DNA of 64,000 bases from Trichosporon coremiiforme (lineage: Eukaryota > Basidiomycota > Tremellomycetes > Trichosporonales > Trichosporonaceae), in the NCBI GenBank assembly GCA_039545355.1, contig BCJJ01000013.1:977980-1041979 (forward strand), read 5' to 3'. The notes under the pieces are model-generated. The model was not told the origin of the DNA. It saw only the letters and a list, made by a program, of their open reading frames with translations, and did no database searches. Numbering within the stretch: position 1 is the stretch's first letter; each line of letters starts with the position of its first letter. Position numbers and translations under genes: made by a program. This document shows positions 55,132-64,000 of this stretch, one piece after another.

Positions 55132-55924
55132 GATGGAAGAAAGTGATGGGGGTGCGACGGGGGGTACTCGGGTTATACACGTGTTGCGGGCAGCGGCGTG
55201 TTTGCGGATGGGTACGGCTATGGGTTGGCGTTCGGGGGTGGAGGCCGTCACGGTATTATGAGACAGGGAGCCAAGCCAGGAAGCTCGTTGACCTCTAGCC
55301 GGAGAGAAGGGGGGACCGCGAAGAACAGAACACGAGAAGAGAAAAGTAGTCCGGGTCTACGCGCACATGAGCGATGCGAGGTTGTAGAGTGTGACGAGAA
55401 GAGATGAGGGGGAGGCGATGCGCTGGGTGCGTCGCGTTATGCGGATCGTCGTCGGTAACAGGGAGCTCGCTCGCTTTGAGACGGTTGTCTGATCGCGCAG
55501 CAGGGAGGTGGTTGATGCGTGGCGATGCGGTGCGAGGGGCCGAGAGGGGGGTAGAAGTGGGATCGCGGGTGTGTCTGCAGACAAGAAAGAAGAGGAAGAG
55601 GGATGAAGTGACGAAATCCAGTCGCGAGGGAAGGTCAAAGGCGAAAAGAGAACAGGCGCGTGTTCGAGGAACGTGAAACAGAGGGTGACCTGTAGCGCGT
55701 TTGTGCTAGCTCGCGGGGTGACGGTGGTTGTGGCGCGAGTCGGTTCGGCGGTGGTGAGTGTCGCAAGAGGGGTGGATGGATGGATGGGTAGAAGATGGTG
55801 GATGGGTGAGGATGGAGTAGGAGTAGGAGGATGAGGAGATCTGAAAAGCAGACTGGAGTCTGTCCGAGGAGATGAGGGGAAGGAGGGATGGAGGGAGATG
55901 AGTGGAGTGAGCGGTGGATGGGGG
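55132..55924 (-). promoter_or_regulatory. Putative long 5' leader of the CxC-cluster gene
   Basis: On the minus strand this 790-nt stretch is C/T-rich and contains only one ATG (55366-55368); the next upstream is near 55925. The single ATG opens a three-codon ORF (M-C-A-stop). Such depletion on the sense strand suggests a transcribed leader. Its upstream edge is not defined. Confidence 0.5.
55357..55368 (-). other. Minimal upstream ORF, Met-Cys-Ala-stop
   Basis: ATG TGC GCG TAG on the minus strand, 226 nt before the main start and the only ATG in the putative leader. Very short uORFs can tune translation of the main frame; conservation is untested. Confidence 0.45.
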
Positions 55925-56137
55925 CATGATGTCGTCTGCCTGGCTGCTCTGCGGCCGTCTGCGGGCTGCTGCCCTGGTGAGTCCTTGGGAATTATGCCTG
56001 TCTTCCCTCTGGCCTGGCGGCAGCCGTCAAAACAAAACCGACGCGTCGTCTGAGCCCCCGACCCAGGCATCAGACCAGAGGACAGCTCTTGCCTTGTTTG
56101 GTTTCTTCAGACTCTGGGTGGGCTCAGCAGCCAAGGC

Positions 56138-56170
56138 GTCCCAAGGGCGTCCAAGGGCGTCCAAGGGCGT
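56138..56170. repeat. Tandem repeat, 10-nt unit AAGGGCGTCC x3
   Basis: Three head-to-tail AAGGGCGTCC decamers, preceded by a slightly different copy, in non-coding sequence. Confidence 0.8.
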
Positions 56171-56786
56171 CCGATGGCCCAAGACGCGTCCCTCCCAGCC
56201 CTGCAGGCTCAACCAGGCCCTGGACCAGGTCCCAGGCCCGGCAGGCTCTCATCTGATGCCTGAGCAGCAGCTGCCTCGAGGCTGACGTTGTAGCGGTCCA
56301 TGATGTCCCTGAGGGTGTGTCCCTCGAATATTTGATCCCGCGTGTTGTGCTAATGTTGACTAGACTCGGGGCGTTCGGGCGTAAAGGGCGCGGATGACGG
56401 GCGCATCCATTTGAGTCGATCCCAACTGGTGCAGGCAGCATCAGAGCAGAGAGCAGAAGGAATGGCCGCGGGTTCGTGCCCTGAAAATCAAACTACAGGT
56501 TTGCTGCGTCTGCCATGTTGGCTGTGTCCGCGCTGAATCATTTGACGGCTGCATCACTGGCTCGCAACCTGGCTCTCTCTCTGACGCCCTCCCTATTCGT
56601 CCATCATTACGCATTACACTTCCACGCTGCATCAGAAGATCAGAAGAGAGTCAAAAGGTAATTGATCCACCCGCCCACTCACAGCTCTCGCTCTCTGCGA
56701 TTCCCGCTCGATTCCGGCCACCCTCTCTGCTCCCCTTGCGCTGGCGGAGTATCTCTCCCACACCTTGGTTAGACTTGGCTCTGCAC

Positions 56787-56813
56787 TGGGCTCACTGGGC
56801 TCACTGGGCTCAT
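56787..56813. repeat. Tandem repeat, 9-nt unit CTGGGCTCA x3
   Basis: Three copies of a 9-mer (CTGGGCTCA) in tandem in non-coding sequence. Confidence 0.8.
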
Positions 56814-59509
56814 TCAAACCCACGCAATGCAGTGTCCCGCTGCACTCTGTGTGCTTGGTACTACGACGCTTCCTTCTGTCAGCTGGTGCAAACGAGCCGT
56901 CACCGCGTATGGAGCATGCACGCACCCAGCGGGCGGAGTTAGATCATAGCGAGACGCGTCCAATGCATCATGTCGAAAGGCAGTTAACAAGGAGCGCACG
57001 CGAGAGAGCTGTAGAGCGCGCCCTACCGCGCCTGACCTTTTGCGTCATTGGTCAAACTGGGTGCTGAAACGGACGCGTCGATGGAGGAAAAGAGGGGTAG
57101 AGGAGTGTGTCGAGGGTGTTCGGGGAAACTCTCCTGCCCTCCCTGTTCTCAACGCCCTGCAGGTTGGTCACGACCCTCCTCATGACAAACGCAAACATGC
57201 ATGCTGCGTGTGAGACCCCCCGTTGGACAGAGTGTAAAGGTTGACGTAGCGGAGCGTTTCTGGCAGATGGAAAGTTCCACGCTTACGTCGAGCGTACCGT
57301 CGAGTGTACGCTTGAGACGGGGGCGTCGCGTCATCCCCCCCTCCCCTATACCCCCACGCTCTCCGCGTTCTCCACATGCTCCCTCGCTTTCCCTCCCTCG
57401 ATGTTTGACGGGAGGTGCACATGCGATCGCGATAAGGGCAAAATTCGCATGGGGCAGCGTTACTGACTTGCGTTACTCAACAGCCGGGACATTAATGCCC
57501 GAGATCATCGCAGTGTACCTCGGGCCTGCATAGTATCGAGCAAGGAACGCAGGCCAGGCAGGAGTACGAGCGAGAGAATGTCTCGGACACAGACCCAATC
57601 TCTTCCAATCTCTGCCTGTTGCCGAGGCAAGTGTGGTTAAGTCTGAGCGTTGCTTGGTGTCGGGTTCCTCATATCACAATGAGGTTCGTGCGCGTTCCTG
57701 TGCTTGTTCCAGTGCTTCAGAAACAGTGTACTGGCACGCTGGGTCCATGTTGGGTGATCGGCGAAGGTTGTGTGGTTCTGCGGGTTGCCTAGCCATTCAG
57801 CCTGCCACAGCCCAAGCGGTGTTTATCATGTGCATCAACTGCACTGCGGTATGGTGATCGAACGCAGAGATGCAGAGATCGAGATAGAGTGAGCGGTAGA
57901 GTTCAAAGTTGGGCGTCGCAGTTAGGTGGTTGAGTTCTCGGTCTCTCCGAGCCACGGACGACCGAGCCACGGAGAGCTTGAACTCGATGCTGCGCCCTGT
58001 GGCTGCATGCGACTCCCCTCCAACAACTGCGACTCTCATGTCAAGTTCTGTTCCGGTGATATCTTCGTATCGAATCCCACGATGTACGACTGCGACTCTG
58101 GCCGATGGATCCTGCCCAGAAAACGCTGCATTCGGGAATTTCCTGACATTTAACCTGGTGGTGCACGTCCTCCAACTCCTGAGATGGAGCTGCGATGACT
58201 CCACATCTTCAGCTCTCGGTTCTGCTGTCCCGAGTCTCGTGCTTTCCGAAGGCTGTCAAGTGCCTCGGAGCACTCCAACGACTCCAACTCCACCCTCCTC
58301 GCCTTCCTCACCTTCCAGCCCTGGCATGTCTTCGATTTGAGTGCCACAAGAACGCATCGTGCGATTCCCACAGATCCCACCACGTCCTCCTCTCAGGTCA
58401 AGCTTAAGCCCGTCTGTGCTAGCGAACGAGTGGAGACTCGTCTCTACCCTGCAACTGATCACCTCATGCGCACCTCGGAGGCAGGCGAAGGGCATCCGGA
58501 CGCAGGAGGAGGGGAGTACGACCCCAATAACGCGTCACGGATGCCGGCATGCCCACGACGTCGTACATCCTCTCCTCAGAGTTGTCATGCAATTGAGGAC
58601 GCGTCTGGTTTCTCACTAGTCTGGAAGAATGGAAGGCTGGGCCGCGCTCTTCCTGCTGCAGGTACTGCAAAGACTGCATGATACGATCAGCAAGAGCATG
58701 GGGGAGTCCAGACAGTCCCCTGTCCCCACGATAAGAGCAGCGTTACACCCCCAACACGTTACATGATAAGCCACTCGAACGTGACTGCTTTTCATGTCTC
58801 GGCCCATTCTCTGACACGCTTCGCAGACGCGCAGATCGCGCGACGCGACCACAGGATCGCAGGACGCACGTAGGACGCATGTGCACATGAAGCGACCCGA
58901 GTGGCTGGAAACATTTCAGTAATGCAGCGCCAAACATTCGCGCCATGACGAGAAACACACACCCTAACACGCCCCTAAACTGCTCGTTCCAAATGACACG
59001 ATCCTGCGTGAGTGACGAGAAACAGAACGTATGCATATCACCTGTCACCTGTCCTTAACACTCCTGCTACAGTTTCACCCGAGGAAACTCCTAAGGTCCC
59101 ACCTGAACTACCTTTAGGGATGGGTGCGCTTCCCACTTCCCTTCCTTCCCTTCCTTCCTTGCTTGCTTCGCGCTGCTTCGATTGGACCGAGCCAACCTTG
59201 TCCTGTGGTCGTGCCTGCATAGACCATCGGACAGCCTGGGAGAGGGCCAGACGCCATTGACGGCGCCTGACGTAGTCCCCTCTGTCCTCTGCGTCATGGT
59301 CTGGTGACTGCCTTTCGTCGTCTTCCTTCCCAGGTGGTGAAAGTGTGAGAGGAAGGAAGTCAAAAAGGTAGCACGAGGGGCACAAGGTGCTCCATGCGAG
59401 GAACGATTAATTGAGCTTTCTGGAAAGCATGAAAGCATAGCCGAGAAAGCCCAAAGTCCAAGGAGCCCAAGGAAGGGAAGGCAAGGTGGGATGTGACCCG
59501 CGAAGGGGC

Positions 59510-61673
59510 TTAGACGCGACGGCGCTTCGCCTCCCTCTCCTCATCCTCGGCTGCATTCTCAGCGACAGCGGCGTCGGCGTTGGCGTCGGTGGTAGCGGAG
59601 GAGCCGGGGGCAGTGGGGTCCGTCTGGTTCTCGGGCGCCTGCGAGAGGGCAGCGTACAGCCCGTGCTCGACGCCGAGGGCGTAGGTCAGAGTCAGCTTCT
59701 GGGGAAGATCGGGCGCAATCTCGAGCTGCGTGTTAGCTCCTATCCAGCTCAGCTATCAATCGTGGCCGCGGCAGCAACAGGCCCACTGGTATCCTCGTCA
59801 TCCCGCCATAGCCGCAAGTCACAGCCGGCAGTATCCACAGAGGTCTCCCGCCTCACACAATCAAGGCCGTGACCTCGACCACGCACGCATAACAACCAAT
59901 CCAGCAAGACATCACAAATAGGGCGCTCCATCGAACAATGCGAGAGGACACAACCTCGGAGCATATCCCAACGGCACGACGGAGAGAACCCCGCATGTGA
60001 CAGCGCCACAGGCACCCCCGCACCGCCGCGATCGAGCACGGTGTCGCCGCGGCTGTCACTGCGATCGTGCGGCGTGTCGCTGTTTCGGGCAGTGCCGAGA
60101 TGACTCGAGGCTGAGACTGTCGCAACTTAGATGGTCCGAGCGCGTGGCTCAACTGTCTGTCGGCAGAACTGACTGACGACAGCACTGGCTGATGGCTGAT
60201 GGGTGTGACGCTGATCCGAGTGACGGACAGTTCCGAACTGATGTGGCAGAAGCGGCGGATGTGGAACTGATGCCGCCGGACTAATGGTACTGATATGGAA
60301 AAGCACTCACCCAGTTGATCACGTCGTCGAGGAGGTGGGCTTGGCCGACTGCCATGCCTGCCAGCATGTCGTGCGCGACGTGCACGATGTGGACGTGGAA
60401 GTGGTCTGGGGTCAACTGACGATTCCACATTCAGTAGCTGCTGGCAGGGCAAGCGGCAGCGGTAAGCTTCTGACGAGCAGCTGATAACGTGCGACCTGGA
60501 CAGGTGCATGGCCGACGAGCTCGCCACTCCCTGCCCACTGCCGCAATCCGCCTCTCGCACTCACAGTAGCTGGGCTGGTAGTGGATGAACATCCTGAGGT
60601 CGCCCTTCTCGGCGCCGTACTTCTCCTTAGCGCTGACGTACGCCTGCTTGCGGATAGCCTTGAGGAGGGGCAGATGCTCAGCGCGCAAGTCACGGAGGGA
60701 GCGGATACGCCCGTCGCCCGAAATGGCGGTGAGATACAGCTGGCGCGTGGTGGTGCCGTCCCACTTGAGGTCGGGGACGAGGACGAAGGTGTTCTCAAGA
60801 CCTTTGGTTCCGTTCTCGGCATCGGTAGAGGTGGCACCGTCAGCGCCGACGAGGGGCAGCTCAGGAGAGCGGTACACAACACGCTCGGCCTCCTTGCGCC
60901 CTTCGAGGATGGCGCGGACCCACTCAAGACGCTCGGGAGGGAAGGACTCGATGTACGGCTCCACGACGGACTTGTATGTCTCGGGCGTCTCGTGCAAGAC
61001 CTTGCGCGGCTGGGCCGTGTACTTCTTCACGTGGACGGCAGTCGCGGGCCAGATGAGCTTCAGCGCCAGGTCGGGGAGCGAGTCGGGCGTGCGCTGCAGC
61101 AGGGCGTGCGCGGAGAAGTACTGCTGTCAGCTGAACGTCTTCGGAACGACAGCTAAACGACCTAGCCTGCCCGTCCCTGCAGCGTCGAGGTCCTCTGGTC
61201 GTTGAGCGAAGAGAGCTCCGCTTGCCCGTCGCCACGGCCCCTCTCCCCCCTTTAAGGCGAAGGACGCAGATCCGCCTAAAACCACTCACAGGACGGTTGT
61301 CAAGGAACACGTCGAGGTTCTCAAGGCCCCCCTTCACGAGATGAGGGGCGTGCTTGGTGTCAAGCGAAGTGCGCGCGACGTGGATGATGGCCGGCTCGCC
61401 GTGCAGAGTGCCGTACAGGTACGCCGAGGTAGGGCCTGACATTAGCTTGTTACCAGGTGAGTAGGAAACCTCTATCGCAGCCTTCCTCCAGTGAATCAAA
61501 GGACCACAGTGGACGAGCGGTGACGATGGATGCCGCAGCGACTGACCCTCGGAAAGGACGCGATCGAACTCGAAAGTCTTGAGCGTCGCGATGTCGCAAG
61601 GCAGCTCCTCCTTGACCTCGGTAGTTTCGACGACAACGGGTTCAGCAGCGGGAGCAGTCTCAGGAGCGCTCAT
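59510..61673 (-). CDS. DCS1: Scavenger mRNA-decapping enzyme DcpS
   Basis: Hydrolyses the m7GpppN cap left after 3'-to-5' mRNA decay. Exons 61547-61673, 61290-61435, 60565-61120, 60311-60405 and 59510-59725 give 379 residues. Motifs: N-terminal DIATLKTFEFDRVLSEG, PTSAYLYGTLHGEPAIIHVA, the hinge LDNRPYFSAHALLQRTPDSL, FVLVPDLKWDG (cap binding), IRSLRDLRAEHLPLLKAI, then FIHYQPSYYHFHVHIVHVAH with the HIT triad His-x-His-x-His at about 278-282, and LEIAPDLPQKLTLTYALGVE. The HIT motif is created by splicing: exon 3 ends in the Tyr codon and exon 4 starts one residue before the triad. The C-terminal tail is acidic and ends EREAKRRRV, a possible nuclear signal. Intron 4 (59726-60310) is 585 nt, about ten times the usual length here. 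Confidence 0.94.
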
Positions 61674-62091
61674 GGTGGTGCTGTTGTGAAGTGTGCAACG
61701 TCAACGTCGAACGGTCAGAGATCGGTAATCATATGTCTTATCTTCTGGCCGCTTCAGACATTTTGCTCCCGCGGTAGCTAACTGGCGACACTATTTTGCT
61801 GTTATGCGTCACTCATCATGTCCAGGCAGTAATTTGCCAGTCAAATTCTACCTAGATTGCAACAGATCCCCGGGTAGCATTGATACGGCCCGCAAGATCC
61901 ACCGAAGACCGTTGAAAGCAGCGCAGGCTTGTTCTCTATCGCTTGAAGTGACAAAGTGGAGGTCGGAGCCCCGCAGTATCACGAGACCATCTCGCTCCTC
62001 GCACCCCGGACATTTTTCGACCTCTTCTGGCTGGCCAGAGCTCCAACAACTTCGAAAAAGTTAGGCGTAAGGGAGTATGTTACTACTCGCT
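61674..62091. other. Intergenic region between DcpS and tRNA-Leu
   Basis: About 420 nt upstream of DcpS and downstream of the tRNA. It should hold the DcpS promoter. No gene is seen. Confidence 0.5.
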
Positions 62092-62203
62092 TGACGAGAG
62101 TGGGATTCGAACCCACGTCCGAAGACTGCGGAGGAGAACCGCTCTCGGAGTCGAGAGACGGAGAACCTTAACACAGCGCCTTAGACCGCTCGGCCATCTC
62201 GCC
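62092..62203 (-). tRNA. tRNA-Leu (anticodon AAG) with a 34-nt intron
   Basis: On the minus strand the acceptor arm GGCGAGA pairs with TCTCGTC (one G-U), followed by discriminator A. The D arm reads GCCGAGCGGTCTAAGGC and the anticodon stem CTGTG pairs with CGCAG (one G-U) around a loop TTAAGG with anticodon AAG. The intron, about 34 nt, sits one base 3' of the anticodon, the canonical site. A short variable arm has a TTCG loop, and the T arm is GTGGG-TTCGAAT-CCCAC. The mature length is about 78 nt. AAG becomes IAG and reads CUU/CUC/CUA codons. Internal A- and B-box promoter sequences are intact. Confidence 0.95.
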
Positions 62204-62708
62204 TTGATGTTTGTGAGCTGCGAGGCTCGAACATGAGTACTCGCGAGTCCGGAAAGTCGCTGGAACGACGTTCACTGAGCTCTGGCGTGCTCTAGATTGG
62301 CAAGAAGGCGCCATAGAGCCTGCAGAGTCGTGTAACGAAAGCTAAGGGCACGTTGAGTGGCAGACATGGTGGAATCCTGGTCGCGGGCAGTAGTGCCGTG
62401 GCACTGAGCTCGGGTGTGCTGGATCTCCTATGATCACCTGGGGCGCAGGGGCGTCATCGAGACACAGTTGAGTGGGTCTTGAAGGCAGTCATGCAGAGTC
62501 ATACTCTGGAAGGCGAGCAATGGTAGGTAAAGTAAGTGCCTGTGTCTTGAGACCACGAGGCAGACTGGCACAACTGGGGCGGCTGGGACTAGAACAGGGG
62601 GCACAGCAGGAGCAACAGTATCGTGTTTATAAGTCCGGCTCTAGTCACTCGAGTACGTGTCCATCCTCTCCACTCACCTGTGGCCGCCATTCTCCATCAT
62701 CTAGAGTC
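62204..62708. other. Intergenic region between tRNA-Leu and F-box-like copy 5
   Basis: About 500 nt without a gene. A TTTATAAG element lies near 62625, some 80 nt before the start of the pseudogene, and may be a relic of its promoter. Confidence 0.4.
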
Positions 62709-63774
62709 ATGCCGCCGACGCTTCCATTTGAGATCCTCCTGCGGATCTGCAACGAGCTGAATTCTACCTACGCCAGCAATCGAAGGTCGCTTTGGTTATG
62801 GCACGCTCTTCACGTAGCTATACGACATCGCCATGCCGGCTTTGTATCGAACGCTGGTCCTCGACAACAACGGGCTCCTGGACCTGCTCGCGTGCGGCCG
62901 CCTGATCTCTCGCCATGACTCTCAATACACCGATTTCATGGCCGAAGACCCGAGCTTCAAAGAAGAAGCCCGCGTTGCTGAGGACTGGGGGCACCTCCCT
63001 CCTCCGAGCGAGCGTTGGCGCGAGTCGTTAGTGTTGGCGCGCAGGTTGACCATCCAAGGCCCTCTGCTGGCCAAGACGCTCCTGCTCCTTTGGTCAGTGT
63101 GCCAATCAGGCATCACCCTCTTCCCGAACACGGCAGAGTTGCGTGTCTGCGACAGCTCCCACGGGAGGGAGATTGGGAGGAGGCTGGACGAATGCAGGTA
63201 GTGTGACACCTTCCCCCCCTCGCGGTGAGCTCCTCTTCGACGCTTCAAGTTACTGCCGCGGAGGACTCTCGGCCGGTCCGGCGCTGCTCCACCTGCTCTC
63301 ATCCGGGTTCAAGGTCATCACGTTCCACTCCAGCGTGCCGGATGTGCCGTACCTGCCCAAAGCTTGGGACAGCTGTACCTGTGTACGCAACTAGAGCCGA
63401 GGAAACTCTCGACGTCTTGCGTCACGACTTCCAGTCTAAGGTAGCAACCGACCTGGAGACTGCTGCAGAGAGATTGCGGGGACTTGGCGTGTATGGCATT
63501 GCGAGGGAGGGTGGACTCGACATCGGTGGTGTTCCTGAGCTGCTGTACCGGGGCAAGGTCAAATACTGCATTCCGGATCGTCTGTACCAGAGCGACGAGG
63601 AGGATTGGGAGGAGTACTCGGACGATTTTCAGGGAGGAGCTGCAGGATCGGTTTGCGGGCATCGTTGAGGATTGGAGGAAGATCGCTGAGCTTGTACAGT
63701 GTGACGAGGACCTGGAGGTAGTGGTGGGATGGGAGGCGTTGAAGGCGTGCAACGTGTGTGGCTGCGATTACTGA
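62709..63774 (+). pseudogene. F-box-like family copy 5, multiply frameshifted
   Basis: Opposite in orientation to, and about 31 kb from, the other copies. The ATG at 62709 starts MPPTLPFEILLRICNELNST; within the next 120 nt the frame breaks twice (relics ARSSRSY and MPALYRTLVLDNNGLLDLLA). A long well-preserved piece follows (WGHLPPPSERWRESLVLARR, TLLLLWSVCQSGITLFPNTA) to a stop near 63201, then another frame (ELLFDASSYCRGGLSAGPAL, FKVITFHSSVPD), and a last piece FAGIVEDWRKIAELV ending A-C-N-V-C-G-C-D-Y at the stop at 63772. The terminal CxxCxVCG-like motif shows the family's natural C-terminus lies just past that motif. Confidence 0.75.
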
Positions 63775-64000
63775 GACACTGAGTGTTAAACAATAAGATA
63801 ACTGGCACATTGGATGACGCTCAGTGGCCTTGTAAGCAAACCGTGAGCGGATGAACGACGGTGCGACCGATTCTCGCAAGTTTGCTTGCCTCGATGGTAA
63901 TCGTGAGCGATGTGCTTCATGCCGTGTGCAGATAGCTAATATTGAAGTGTGAGGTGACCGGAATTACTACGGATCTCTAGTGGTCGCCGGCGATATGGCT

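Larger units (their letters stand above)
55926..59509. other. Long stretch without a recognisable gene
   Basis: 3.6 kb between the leader of the CxC-cluster gene and the DcpS stop. Frames are short on both strands. Small tandem repeats occur at 56138-56170 and 56787-56813. The promoter of the CxC-cluster gene should lie at the left end and the DcpS 3' UTR at the right end. Confidence 0.5.

Noticed and set aside
55132..55251. 40-codon N-terminal extension of the CxC-cluster protein
   Set aside because: The extension begins at GTG; the first ATG in frame is at 55131, with a typical N-terminus.

Overview
This is a nuclear segment of a GC-rich basidiomycete fungus, most likely a tremellomycete yeast; Trichosporonales is my guess. 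The gene set is clearly fungal: fused purine enzyme ADE5,7, the HOG-pathway anchor Opy2, the DASH subunit Spc19, a CreC/WDR20 protein and Cwc15. Introns are mostly 35-65 nt with GTGAGT-type donors and CTNAC/CTAAC branch points, and leaders are pyrimidine-rich. There are no bacterial operons, insertion sequences or CRISPR arrays. Exon boundaries below were worked out by hand and checked for phase.

Layout. 1-3.8 kb: ADE5,7 (minus, runs off the left edge) is divergent from phosphoglucomutase (plus). 3.9-9.3 kb: no convincing gene; its right part (7448-9257) has not one ATG on the plus strand and reads as a very long 5' leader of OPY2. 9.3-20.1 kb: OPY2, an unrecognised charged protein, CWC15 and a cullin-1-type scaffold (all plus), then CreC/WDR20 (minus). 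20.9-31.9 kb: an accessory island with four members of one F-box-like family on the minus strand (one open, three broken) around two tandem calpain-like genes with Ser-rich tails. One calpain-like gene keeps Cys/His/Asn but has a phase break at a G run; the other has lost its start and its catalytic His. 32.1-37 kb: a secreted purple acid phosphatase (minus) and a small secreted repeat protein (plus). 37.8-45.1 kb: a 2.4 k-residue BEACH/WD40 protein. 45.3-49.6 kb: SPC19 (minus) is divergent from a CASTOR-like ACT-domain protein (plus). 49.6-59.5 kb: two long non-coding stretches around a Ser-rich protein with a CxC...CxxxC cluster. 59.5-64 kb: decapping scavenger DcpS (minus), an intron-containing tRNA-Leu(AAG) (minus) and a fifth, broken F-box-like copy (plus).

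How the genes relate. Most are conserved single-copy housekeeping genes of purine and sugar metabolism, ubiquitin control, splicing, kinetochore, mRNA decay and TOR-type sensing, with no functional clustering. The exception is the 20.9-31.9 kb island, which looks like a lineage-specific zone of gene duplication and decay between conserved neighbours. The most interesting items are the ATG-free OPY2 leader, the paired calpain-like genes and the decaying F-box-like family.
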